Shown in pieces: positions 9,247 to 17,304 of a stretch of DNA of 64,000 nucleotides (position 1 is the stretch's first letter; the number at the start of each line of letters is the position of its first letter). The notes under the pieces are model-generated. The model was not told where the DNA came from. It did no database searches and saw only the letters and a list, made by a program, of their open reading frames with translations. The position numbers and the translations under genes were made by a program. The stretch comes from Parabacteroides goldsteinii (lineage in GTDB: Bacteria > Bacteroidota > Bacteroidia > Bacteroidales > Tannerellaceae): assembly GCF_015550595.1 (NCBI RefSeq), contig NZ_JADNBB010000006.1:152487-216486 (forward strand), written 5' to 3'.

Positions 9247-10392
9247 CTATTTTTTATCGATTCCAAAAGAGATAAGACAAATATAAAAGATACAAAGCAG
9301 GAGGATGGATAATCCGGCAACCTGCCCGAAACCGTCGGCCACGATCCCCATCAGCGGAGTGATCAGCGCACCGCCGGATACCCCCATGATCATCAGGGCC
9401 GATATTTCGTTCGCCCGCTCCGGTTTATGCTGAAGGGCAAACGAGAAGATGATCGAGAAGACATTCGCACAAGCCAGCCCCACGATAACGATCATCACGA
9501 ACATGCTCCATGTAGCAGGGACAGCCAGCAACAGGATAAATGCCACGATGGCGACAAACATGCTGTATTTCAGGAAACGGCTTGCCGAAACTTTTGCCAG
9601 CAGGAAAGCACCGGCAAACGAACCGATCGTACGGGCGGCAAAATACAAGCTGGTTCCCAATCCGGCTTCGGAAAGAGCCATGCCGGTACGGTCCATCAGG
9701 AGCTTGGGAATGGTTGTGTTCAGACCGACATCTATACCGACTATAAAGAGAATCCCCAGGAACAGGGAGGTAATGTATTTATCGCTGAAAAGGGATAGCG
9801 TCGTGCCAAAAGTAGCCTTCGCCTCTTCCAGTTTTTCTTTTCCCGGAATGGTAGAGATCAGCCAGACGGTAGAGACAAGTGTCGTCGCTGCATAGACAGC
9901 AAAGATCAGTTTCCAGTCACCCCAGAAAGAGGCGGCTGCTCCCGCTATGATCGGTCCCAGGAAAGAAGAGATGGCCTTGATGAACTGCCCCAGAGTCAGG
10001 ACACTGGTGATTCGATCAGGGTTGACGACATTGGCAACCATCGGGTTCAACGAAACCTGAAGGATTGTATTACCGATACCCAGCAAAGCAAAAGCCAATA
10101 GGACTGAAACAAAATCGTAAAGAAACAGGGGCAGCAACATAGCCAGGGTAGTCACGCTCAACGCTATCACAACGGTATTGCGCCGCCCGGCTTTCCCCAT
10201 CAGGATACCTGTCGGGATCGAGAACAGGGCAAACCAGAGGAACACCATCATCGGGATCAGGTTGGCCATTGTGTCGGACAAGCCAAAATCGACTTTCACA
10301 TAGTTTGTCGCAATGCCTACGACATCCACAAAGCCCATCACAAAGAATCCGAAGAGGATGGGGTAAATGGCTTTTGAATTTTGTTTATTCAT
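9247..10392 (-). CDS. MFS sugar transporter
   Basis: A 381-residue hydrophobic protein with about 12 predicted membrane segments and no signal peptide. It shows MFS traits: 'GKAGRRN' in the loop between helices 2 and 3 and the repeated two-bundle layout. It resembles the fucose/glucose-galactose proton symporter group in length and in its N-terminal 'FGFFVMGFVDVVG' pattern. In this operon it most likely brings a mannose-type monosaccharide released by GH92/GH38 through the inner membrane to the ROK kinase. It lies between GH92 (163-bp gap) and GH38 (no gap). Substrate is inferred from context only. Confidence 0.88.
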   Translation of the reverse strand: MNKQNSKAIYPILFGFFVMGFVDVVGIATNYVKVDFGLSDTMANLIPMMVFLWFALFSIPTGILMGKAGRRNTVVIALSVTTLAMLLPLFLYDFVSVLLAFALLGIGNTILQVSLNPMVANVVNPDRITSVLTLGQFIKAISSFLGPIIAGAAASFWGDWKLIFAVYAATTLVSTVWLISTIPGKEKLEEAKATFGTTLSLFSDKYITSLFLGILFIVGIDVGLNTTIPKLLMDRTGMALSEAGLGTSLYFAARTIGSFAGAFLLAKVSASRFLKYSMFVAIVAFILLLAVPATWSMFVMIVIVGLACANVFSIIFSFALQHKPERANEISALMIMGVSGGALITPLMGIVADGFGQVAGLSILLLCIFYICLISFGIDKK

Positions 10393-10457
10393 AATTCATG
10401 TTATTAATCAAAGTTATTTTATAGCAAAATACAACCAAAACAAATATTACCTACCGT

Positions 10458-10508
10458 CTCACAGTGAGAATCCTCCAAAATCAGACAGCGAAGCAAGAAA
10501 ACTGTGAG
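10458..10508. repeat. Inverted repeat between GH92 and MFS genes
   Basis: CTCACAGT (10458-10465) and its reverse complement ACTGTGAG (10501-10508) flank 35 bp in the 163-bp gap upstream of the MFS gene. It is too widely spaced for a terminator; it could be an operator pair or chance. Confidence 0.3.
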
Positions 10509-10555
10509 AAAACTAAAAAAACGGCCGGAGGAACATTCTTACAGTTTTTCTGCTT

Positions 10556-12916
10556 TCAATAAGTATCTGTTGCCTGATTGCCCATATCCATTTCCAGGCG
10601 GCCTCCGGCGGTGATTGTTTCAAAAGGAATACGAGTGGCAGGATATATCTCGCCATTCAGGCGGTATTGCTGCACATAAACGTTTTCTTTACTGTTGTTC
10701 TTTGCTTCGATAACGAACTCTTTTCCTTTATAATATTGGTTGTTGAGCCGAATGGTTATCTTGTCAAATACCGGACTGCCCAAAGCAAAAGACGGTGTTG
10801 CGTCCGTCAAGCCTTTCACGTCGAACATTCCCAGCGAAGCGATCACATACCAGGCACCTAACTGGCCCTGATCTTCATCCTGTCCGTAGCCGTAGCCATG
10901 AATCCCGTCCGTACCATAGAACTCATCGAGGATGGCACGTACCCATTTCTGGGTGAGCGAAGGACGACCGGCTTCATTGAACAGCCAGGAGATATGCAGG
11001 CAAGGCTGGTTACCATGGTTATACAGGGTTTGCAGGCCGGCAAAGGCACCAACTTCCGTACCACCGCTAAATATCAGTTTCTGAGAAACCGTGAAGATAC
11101 TATCCAGACGTTGATTGAAAACATCCGCACCGACCTTGCCGACCAGTCCCTGAGCATCATGCGGCACATAGAAGGTGTACTGCCAGGCGTTGCCTTCCTG
11201 AAATCCGCGCCAGACCTGCATCGGGTTGAAGTCTTCAAGAAACTGTCCGTCGGCCTTCTTGGGACGTACGAAATTAGTCGAAGGGTCGTAGATACGTTCC
11301 CAGCCCTTGGATAACCACATCAGTTTATCGTAATCTTCCGTCTTACCGAGTTTCTTTGCCCATTGGGCTACGGCCCAGGCGCTATAAGAGTACTCCAGGG
11401 TATGGGAAGCAGAGAACATAAACGCTTCGTCCGGTCCATCGCCTTTATCCAGATGGGGTACATAACCATATTCGACGAACTTATCCGTATCGGTCTTTCC
11501 GGCTCCCAAAGGACGGTTGTTGCCATCCAGTTCATTCTTGAGGGATGCTTCATAAGCCAGGTCTACGTCAAAGTCGCGGATACCGCATTGGTAAGCGCCT
11601 GCCAGGATCGTACTCAGCAGGTTCGTGCCGACACCCGATACGTAACGGCTGTTGGCAATACCGTCTGCCAACCAGCCGGCATCTTTATAGACCAATAAAT
11701 GGCTGCTGATGTAATCGGAAGCATATTCGGGATAAGCCAGTGTCCACACCTGCGAAAGATTCCACTGGGCTCCCCAGGCGGCATCCGTATTATAGAAATT
11801 ATGGACAGGCTTGCCATCCTTCTGTTGGATCCGGCCTACCGAACCATCATGGCGGGGATAGGCGCCATTCACATCGTTCACCAGTCCGCGTCCCAGCAGA
11901 GCATGATACAGACCGGTATAGAATTTCACTTTATCCTCTTTTACGGGTGTCTCTACCCGGATACGTCCGAGATAGTTTTCCCATTGTTGCGCGGAAGCCG
12001 CGGCGGCCTGGTCGAAAGTAAGCGTGCGGGCCTCCGTCTCCCGGTTCAAACGGGCATTCTCGACAGAGGTGTACGAGAGGCCGACCTTAGCGGTGATAGT
12101 TTCCCCTTCCCCTGTTTTATAGGTCAGATATAGACCTGCGCCGGGGCCGGACACCTGTTTTGCTCCCGCCTGTACCGTTTCACCGATAAAGGTTCCGCAA
12201 GCTTCCGGTTGCTTGTCCAACTCTGCGGAGAAGAACATGGAAACGGTTGCTCCCGGCTGGTATTTCTTTACATACTCCGGCAAGGTAACCACCCAGCCTT
12301 CCACGGTTCCGTCGTCGTTGAGTGCCACGAAAGCATCTTTCACATGACCGCTTTCCCCCTGCTGATGGCCTATATCGAAAAGGATACGGCTTTCGTCGCC
12401 GGCAGGAAAGGTGTAACGCTGAAAGGCGACACGCGGGGTAGCCGTCATTTCAGCTTTGATGTGATAGTCTTTCAGAAGAACGGAGTAGTAACCGGCAGTA
12501 GCCACCTCATCCGAATGCTCGTAGGCGGAGCGGTAACCGACCCCTGTCGAGTCGCCGACAGGGCCGGCAATTGTTTTCAACGGCCCGTTTGTCGGCATCA
12601 GGACAATGCCGCCCACCTGAAATTCATGCAGGCAGGGAAAACCTTCGATGGAAGTATCGCGATAGTCGTAGCCCGTAGCTTCCCAACCGGAGTTGTTACC
12701 CAAGTGTCCGTTGGTAGAAGGGCCCGGCTTTGCCATACCAAAGGGCATCGCACCGGGAGCAAAATGGAACCAGCGGCAGTGAGCCGTTCCGATACGCGGC
12801 TCTACATATTGGGATAAGTTCTCCGGGGTTGCTTCCTCTTTCACCGGCGAACAGCTGACAGCCAGCAAGCCGGTCAGCAGACCCAGAACCGGAGTAAATA
12901 GATTATGTTTATTCAT
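10556..12916 (-). CDS. GH92-family alpha-mannosidase lipoprotein
   Basis: A 786-residue GH92 enzyme, a calcium-dependent inverting exo-alpha-mannosidase family expanded in Bacteroidales. The N-terminus has a lipoprotein signal with Cys at 22 ('LAVSCSPVKEE'); the acidic KEE after it is compatible with surface export. Family blocks seen are 'VEPRIGTAHCRWF', 'PGAMPFGMAKPGP', 'GFPCLHEFQVGG', 'GNAWQYTFYVPHDAQGL' and 'GYGQDEDQGQLGAWYV', the last being the region of the conserved catalytic acids. The usual 'GNDD.GQ' is here 'GQDEDQGQ', so this is a somewhat divergent subgroup and linkage specificity should not be assumed to be alpha-1,2. It follows the ROK gene by 11 bp. Confidence 0.93.
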   Translation of the reverse strand: MNKHNLFTPVLGLLTGLLAVSCSPVKEEATPENLSQYVEPRIGTAHCRWFHFAPGAMPFGMAKPGPSTNGHLGNNSGWEATGYDYRDTSIEGFPCLHEFQVGGIVLMPTNGPLKTIAGPVGDSTGVGYRSAYEHSDEVATAGYYSVLLKDYHIKAEMTATPRVAFQRYTFPAGDESRILFDIGHQQGESGHVKDAFVALNDDGTVEGWVVTLPEYVKKYQPGATVSMFFSAELDKQPEACGTFIGETVQAGAKQVSGPGAGLYLTYKTGEGETITAKVGLSYTSVENARLNRETEARTLTFDQAAAASAQQWENYLGRIRVETPVKEDKVKFYTGLYHALLGRGLVNDVNGAYPRHDGSVGRIQQKDGKPVHNFYNTDAAWGAQWNLSQVWTLAYPEYASDYISSHLLVYKDAGWLADGIANSRYVSGVGTNLLSTILAGAYQCGIRDFDVDLAYEASLKNELDGNNRPLGAGKTDTDKFVEYGYVPHLDKGDGPDEAFMFSASHTLEYSYSAWAVAQWAKKLGKTEDYDKLMWLSKGWERIYDPSTNFVRPKKADGQFLEDFNPMQVWRGFQEGNAWQYTFYVPHDAQGLVGKVGADVFNQRLDSIFTVSQKLIFSGGTEVGAFAGLQTLYNHGNQPCLHISWLFNEAGRPSLTQKWVRAILDEFYGTDGIHGYGYGQDEDQGQLGAWYVIASLGMFDVKGLTDATPSFALGSPVFDKITIRLNNQYYKGKEFVIEAKNNSKENVYVQQYRLNGEIYPATRIPFETITAGGRLEMDMGNQATDTY

Positions 12917-12927
12917 GGCGTATTTGT

Positions 12928-14016
12928 TTATAAATGATTTAATGCATACACATAAGCACCGAGAGCCACCGAACGACTTGCCCCCTGCTTGCTGACAATC
13001 ACACCGATCCGTTTAAACGGATCATAATTGACAGTACGGTCGGAACCGGGAACAGCGATCTTCACGGCCGCTCCTTTGGCGAACTGCTCGAACTCTGCCG
13101 CGTCATCCAGATTGAATGCTTTACTTTGCAGGCGGCTGAAACGGCTACCGTTCATCATCCCCGTTTCGCTGTTCATTTCCTCCAAAAGAGACGGCATGAA
13201 ATACTTCGCGGCTCCGGTCAGGCCTCCGCCAATAACGATCAGTCCGTCGATCAGCGTAATCGCTTGCGCCAGGGCATCACCGGCCATTTCGCCCAGTTCG
13301 GCAAAGGCAGCGCGGGCAGCTTCCCGGTTACCCGGATGCGTACCTTCGGCTATATCGAAGATCTCTTTGGGAGTGAAGGGAGAAGCTTCGCCCGACAATA
13401 GCCGGTAGATATGTTGCACGGCACGGATGCTGACACTTTCTTCCACAATATACTGTTGGTATTTCTTATTGCGGAAGCACCAGATATCGCCCCCGGCGGC
13501 ATTGTCACCGACCAGCAGATCACCGTTCAGTACGACACCCGCTCCAAAACCTGTACCCAGCGTGACACCGAGCAGGTTCTTATAGCGTTTGATACTTCCG
13601 GCCTCTTCCAGGCGGCGGTTGATCTCGGGCAAGGCGCCGGTCAGCGCTTCGCCATAAGCAAATAAGTCTCCATCGTTATTGATGAAGACAGGGATGCCGA
13701 ACTTTTCTTCCAGGTAAGGGCCCAGGGCCACTCCTCCACGGAAAGAAGGAAAGTTCGGCAGGTCGCCGATAATCCCGGCGGGATAGTCGGCCGGACCGGG
13801 AAAGGCAAAACTGATCGCTACCGGGGCTTCCGGCAGCTGCTCACAAACACGGGTAAAGCCGGTCAGGAGCTGCCCCAGGCATTGATCCAAGTGGCAGGCA
13901 CAGGAGGGCAAGGTGATAGGTGTCACTATCTCCTCGCCACCCCGGATGGCAGAGAAGACCAGGTTGGTTCCTCCGGCGTCGAGGGTCATTACTATTCGGT
14001 TATCGTTACTATACAT
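12928..14016 (-). CDS. ROK-family sugar kinase lacking the zinc-binding Cys motif
   Basis: A 362-residue ASKHA-fold protein with the phosphate loop 'MTLDAGGTNLVFSAI', the sugar-binding 'FINNDGDLFAYGEA' and adenosine-site 'GVTLGTGFGAGVVLNGDLL' and 'LIVIGGGLTGA'. It has no DNA-binding domain, so it is a kinase and not a NagC/Mlc-type repressor. Typical ROK kinases carry a zinc-binding CxCGxxGCxE block; here the equivalent segment reads 'AAGGDIWCFRNKKYQQYIVE' with no Cys cluster. Given the mannosidases and the phosphomannose isomerase next door, it probably phosphorylates mannose to mannose-6-phosphate. That is inference. Confidence 0.88.
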   Translation of the reverse strand: MYSNDNRIVMTLDAGGTNLVFSAIRGGEEIVTPITLPSCACHLDQCLGQLLTGFTRVCEQLPEAPVAISFAFPGPADYPAGIIGDLPNFPSFRGGVALGPYLEEKFGIPVFINNDGDLFAYGEALTGALPEINRRLEEAGSIKRYKNLLGVTLGTGFGAGVVLNGDLLVGDNAAGGDIWCFRNKKYQQYIVEESVSIRAVQHIYRLLSGEASPFTPKEIFDIAEGTHPGNREAARAAFAELGEMAGDALAQAITLIDGLIVIGGGLTGAAKYFMPSLLEEMNSETGMMNGSRFSRLQSKAFNLDDAAEFEQFAKGAAVKIAVPGSDRTVNYDPFKRIGVIVSKQGASRSVALGAYVYALNHL

Positions 14017-14083
14017 TATATATATATGTGTTTTAATTGATATTTGATTCTTGTCAGATTTGCATGTTGCACATTTTTCTAAT

Positions 14084-15832
14084 TCACCCTTTTGTCCTCA
14101 CATACGCCTTTATCGTTCCACAGTTCTTTCCTTCGGAAATACCATATGGGCGAATCGTATAATCGCCGACGATGGCAGGAACGATAAACGTTTCGGCATA
14201 ATGGACAATGAAAGGCTCGAACGCATTCGTCGGACTTTCTACGATCAACTCGTCACCTTCCACTACATTCAGAACGTTGACACCCCCACCCGTATTGTGC
14301 GGCACCTTTCCGGTAAACCAATGGCGACGGGTTTCGATAAACTCATTTTCATGCAAGCCGGTACGTTCTTCACGCCAGTCTTCTCCCTCGGCACGGGGTT
14401 CGAAATGGTTGACCAGCTGGTCGCGTACGAACTCGGTTTGCCGTTCCCACTGGATCACGTGAGAGCCGTGAGCGATATTGATAGGGCGTGGTTTTCCGTC
14501 CAGTCCCAGTCGATCCCAGTCCCAGAGTTTGAAAGTAAAGATACTCGGTGTGGCACTGATCTCCAGAACCATCGCTTCGGAGCCGGAGCAGTGGATCGTT
14601 CCGGCCGGTATCAGGAAATGATCGTGCTTCTTAGCAGGCCATTTGTTGACATATTTATCGGTATCGAAAGTGGTACCCGACTCCTGCGCTTCATTCAAGG
14701 CAGCAATCATTTCATCAGGATCGACACCGTCCTTCAAACCGAGGTAGACGGTGGCACCTTCACCGGCATCTAGCAGGTAATAGCTTTCGTCCTGGGTATA
14801 ATAGATACCGAATGTATCACGTATATATTGCGTCGTAGGATGTACCTGCAAACTCAGATTACCCCCTCCCATCGTATCGAGAAAATCGAAACGGATCGGA
14901 AAGTCCTGTCCGAAGCGTGCTTCTACCGGCGCTCCCAGTAAGTTACGGGTCTGATAGAACACGAGGTTGTTTGAAGCCATTTCGAACAGCTCCCCTTCTA
15001 CTTTCAGATAAAGACTGTTCTCTTCCGGCACACAGTCGAAACACCAGCCGAAATTATCCCGGCTCTTATCCAGGTCGCATACTTCTTTCATCCACTGTCC
15101 ACCCCAGGGAGCCGGGTCGAAGAAGGGAACCACGCGGAAAGGACGATGAGCCGTCTTTTCCAGTCCGGCACGCATTGTTTCGCCGGTTATCATTTTAGGC
15201 ATTCCGGGGATATGGGTATCCAGCCAGTAATCCACCTTCGGAAGTAACCGTTTCTTTAATTCATCACATACATTCCAATCGATAAAATAACCACGTTTGT
15301 AATGCAGGGAAGGAGCTTCTTCCCGGTTCTTCACGCCCAGCCCGTCGATTTCCTTACGACGGAAACGTTGCTGTATCTCCCAGCGTGCCATATCGGCATA
15401 GATAAGAATATCCGGCTCGGCCACCAACTCGGCAGCACCAGGTCCCCAGACAATAACCAATCCGCTTGCCGCATATATCTCCTTGCGGCACTCCTCCATC
15501 CGGGTTTCATCCAGGAAGTCGGGATAACGGAAAGCTGCCCGGCGACCGAAAAGGCGGTCGTCCGTCAGATAAGGATAGGTCATCGTTTCGATCTCTTCTA
15601 CGCCTTTGAAGAATTTCTCCGAATGAATTATCAGTGAAGGCCGCAATGCTGCCAGGTGTTTAGCTAGCTCTTCCGGATGTATACCCTGATAGCATTCTAC
15701 AACAACGACTCTATGCGCCAACTCAGGGCCGTTGCACACTTCCTTCAACTTATCTAAAACAGACTCCCAGCCTTTCCAGAGCCTGCCCCCGACGGTTGTC
15801 GAGGGAGTTTTATCATAATTACTCTTTCTCAT
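14084..15832 (-). CDS. manA: Type I mannose-6-phosphate isomerase with an N-terminal kinase-like extension
   Basis: The C-terminal 350 or so residues are a type I phosphomannose isomerase (mannose-6-P to fructose-6-P, Zn-dependent). They begin at 'FFDPAPWGGQWM', carry the zinc-ligand segment 'LSLQVHPTTQ' (Gln329/His331 in this numbering) and a further 'GTIHCSGSEAMVLEIS'. The first 230 residues are extra: 'RVVVVECYQGIHPEEL', 'FGRRAAFRYPDFLDE' and 'DILIYADMARWEIQQRF' resemble a nucleoside/uridine-kinase-like P-loop fold with the GKS/T loop lost. I chose the ATG at 15832 (MRKSNYDKTP), 4 bp after the previous stop. The longer frame from 15934 would overlap that gene by about 100 bp and adds nothing recognisable. 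Confidence 0.87.
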   Translation of the reverse strand: MRKSNYDKTPSTTVGGRLWKGWESVLDKLKEVCNGPELAHRVVVVECYQGIHPEELAKHLAALRPSLIIHSEKFFKGVEEIETMTYPYLTDDRLFGRRAAFRYPDFLDETRMEECRKEIYAASGLVIVWGPGAAELVAEPDILIYADMARWEIQQRFRRKEIDGLGVKNREEAPSLHYKRGYFIDWNVCDELKKRLLPKVDYWLDTHIPGMPKMITGETMRAGLEKTAHRPFRVVPFFDPAPWGGQWMKEVCDLDKSRDNFGWCFDCVPEENSLYLKVEGELFEMASNNLVFYQTRNLLGAPVEARFGQDFPIRFDFLDTMGGGNLSLQVHPTTQYIRDTFGIYYTQDESYYLLDAGEGATVYLGLKDGVDPDEMIAALNEAQESGTTFDTDKYVNKWPAKKHDHFLIPAGTIHCSGSEAMVLEISATPSIFTFKLWDWDRLGLDGKPRPINIAHGSHVIQWERQTEFVRDQLVNHFEPRAEGEDWREERTGLHENEFIETRRHWFTGKVPHNTGGGVNVLNVVEGDELIVESPTNAFEPFIVHYAETFIVPAIVGDYTIRPYGISEGKNCGTIKAYVRTKG

Positions 15833-15836
15833 TATC

Positions 15837-17135
15837 TTATTTATTTTCTTCTGACCATTCATTAAACATCTCGATAGCTTTTGCCAGTACCCCTGCCGAT
15901 CCTTTGAAATGACCGGAACCGCTGGGTACACCACCCATGCCGTACCATTCGTAGAAACCCTTGTTTTTGATCACCCGGTCGATCATAGGACGTACTTCTT
16001 CATAAGCTTCCTTTACCATACCGTTGGCTATAAGCTGCTGTATCATACGACCGCCGAACCAGGTCCAGTCGCCACCATTCTGATAGATATAGGCTTTCGA
16101 CATTCCTCCACGGAAAAAGTTTTCCGGATAAGTGGGATATAGGGTTAAGCCGATACTCGGCATACCTGACAGGCGGACGTTCTCGAGCATCTGTGCATTG
16201 ACGGTTGCAATTTCTTCCGGTGATAAAAGTCCGGCTTCGATAGCAATGGCTGTTCCTCCGTGATAGTGCACGTCCAATTCATTGAAACCTTCGGGTATCG
16301 GAGATTTTTCGGGATAGATATGTGGAATGAACTTCTGACGTTGCGCATCCCAGAGGTGCTTACGTACATTGTCGGCAATATGCTGGCGGAGTTCTTTCCA
16401 ACGGAGCTTATCGGCTTCATCGGTAGTTATCTCGTCCATATAGTTGAGAGCGATGATGAACATGGCATTATCATATACGTCGATGGCCGGATCTGACAGT
16501 TCGTTCATATCACAACCGAAGTCGTCGTTGGGCTGTACGTCTCCCCAGTCTGCCGTCATAGCACCATAGAGAAGGCCGTATTGCTCGTTATACCGTTCTT
16601 TCATCAGATAGTCGATCATTCCGACCATGCGTTGGTAGACGGTACGACCGGCAACCGTTTCATTCAGAATAGAGGTGTCTCCGGTCTTGCGTATATACTT
16701 TCCTACGATATGGATCAATGAGGATTCCTGATCGGTTTCGACCGTATTCTTGAATGCGACATGGTCGGGCGCTGCCTCCGAATAATACGGGTGGTCATCA
16801 CCCCAGGTGAAGTCAGTCTTTAACACGTAGCCGTCGATCATTTCATCGTTGGGTTGCTGAAGGGCAAAGAAAAGAAGGATAGCGTTACGAAGGTCGGCAG
16901 GGTTGCTTTCCTCACAGGCTACTTCTATAAATGTGTTCATATCGCGTGCCCATATCTGGGAGTAACCGCTTCCGGCATTGAAACCGCTACGTATCACGGC
17001 ACGGGCCATACTGTCGACTACATGTAGTGTATTGTCGTTACGGATTTCTTTTGCTAATTGTTGCGTGGGAGTGGGGCCTGCACAGGCGATAAAACCGCTG
17101 CACAGGGTCATTAGTAACAAGTGTTTCTTTTTCAT
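15837..17135 (-). CDS. Six-hairpin (alpha/alpha)6-barrel glycoside hydrolase lipoprotein
   Basis: A 432-residue protein with a lipoprotein-type signal (acylated Cys in 'FIACAG'). The body fits the six-hairpin glycosidase fold shared by GH63, GH37 and amylo-1,6-glucosidase-like enzymes: 'SGYSQIWARDMNTFIEVACE', 'GLLYGAMTADWGDVQPND', 'DVYDNAMFIIALNYM' and 'NGGDWTWFGGRMIQQLIANG'. The Asp in 'WARD' and the acids in 'FYEWYGMGG' near the C-terminus are candidate catalytic groups by analogy. It lacks the signatures I associate with GH125, so a GH125 label would be unsafe. As first gene of the mannoside operon it probably acts on a manno- or gluco-oligosaccharide. Fold call good, activity open. Confidence 0.75.
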   Translation of the reverse strand: MKKKHLLLMTLCSGFIACAGPTPTQQLAKEIRNDNTLHVVDSMARAVIRSGFNAGSGYSQIWARDMNTFIEVACEESNPADLRNAILLFFALQQPNDEMIDGYVLKTDFTWGDDHPYYSEAAPDHVAFKNTVETDQESSLIHIVGKYIRKTGDTSILNETVAGRTVYQRMVGMIDYLMKERYNEQYGLLYGAMTADWGDVQPNDDFGCDMNELSDPAIDVYDNAMFIIALNYMDEITTDEADKLRWKELRQHIADNVRKHLWDAQRQKFIPHIYPEKSPIPEGFNELDVHYHGGTAIAIEAGLLSPEEIATVNAQMLENVRLSGMPSIGLTLYPTYPENFFRGGMSKAYIYQNGGDWTWFGGRMIQQLIANGMVKEAYEEVRPMIDRVIKNKGFYEWYGMGGVPSGSGHFKGSAGVLAKAIEMFNEWSEENK

Positions 17136-17158
17136 ATTATTTGTATTCTTATTTGGTG

Positions 17159-17166
17159 CAAAGATA
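17159..17166 (-). promoter_or_regulatory. Candidate -7 element for the mannoside operon
   Basis: The minus strand reads TATCTTTG, identical to the sigma-operon -7 candidate, 24-31 bp upstream of the first ATG of the operon. No clear -33 box was seen. Confidence 0.45.
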
Positions 17167-17233
17167 TTCTATTGCTAAGGATTAAATGCTTTCATTTATT
17201 GCGAAAGTCTTATACTATCTTACTATAAATAAA

Positions 17234-17288
17234 AAAGGTGAAAGTTAACCTTTGCCGGAATGTTTGGCTAAGGTTAACTTTCACCTTT
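17234..17288. terminator. Intrinsic terminator of the GH2/symporter operon
   Basis: A 19-bp perfect inverted repeat (17234-17252 with 17270-17288) has a 17-nt loop and is followed on the minus strand by T6. It lies 17 bp past the GH2 stop at 17305 and insulates that operon from the mannoside operon. Confidence 0.85.
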
Positions 17289-17304
17289 CTATTTATATAC
17301 CGGA

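Noticed and set aside
15833..15934. Longer start for the phosphomannose isomerase gene
   Set aside because: It would overlap the preceding glycosidase gene by about 100 bp and adds residues without any recognisable feature; the ATG at 15832 fits the 4-bp operon spacing.
15837..17135. GH125 exo-alpha-1,6-mannosidase label for the six-hairpin enzyme
   Set aside because: The mannosidase neighbours make it tempting, but the visible motifs ('WARDMNTFIE', 'DWGDVQPND') are not those I associate with GH125.
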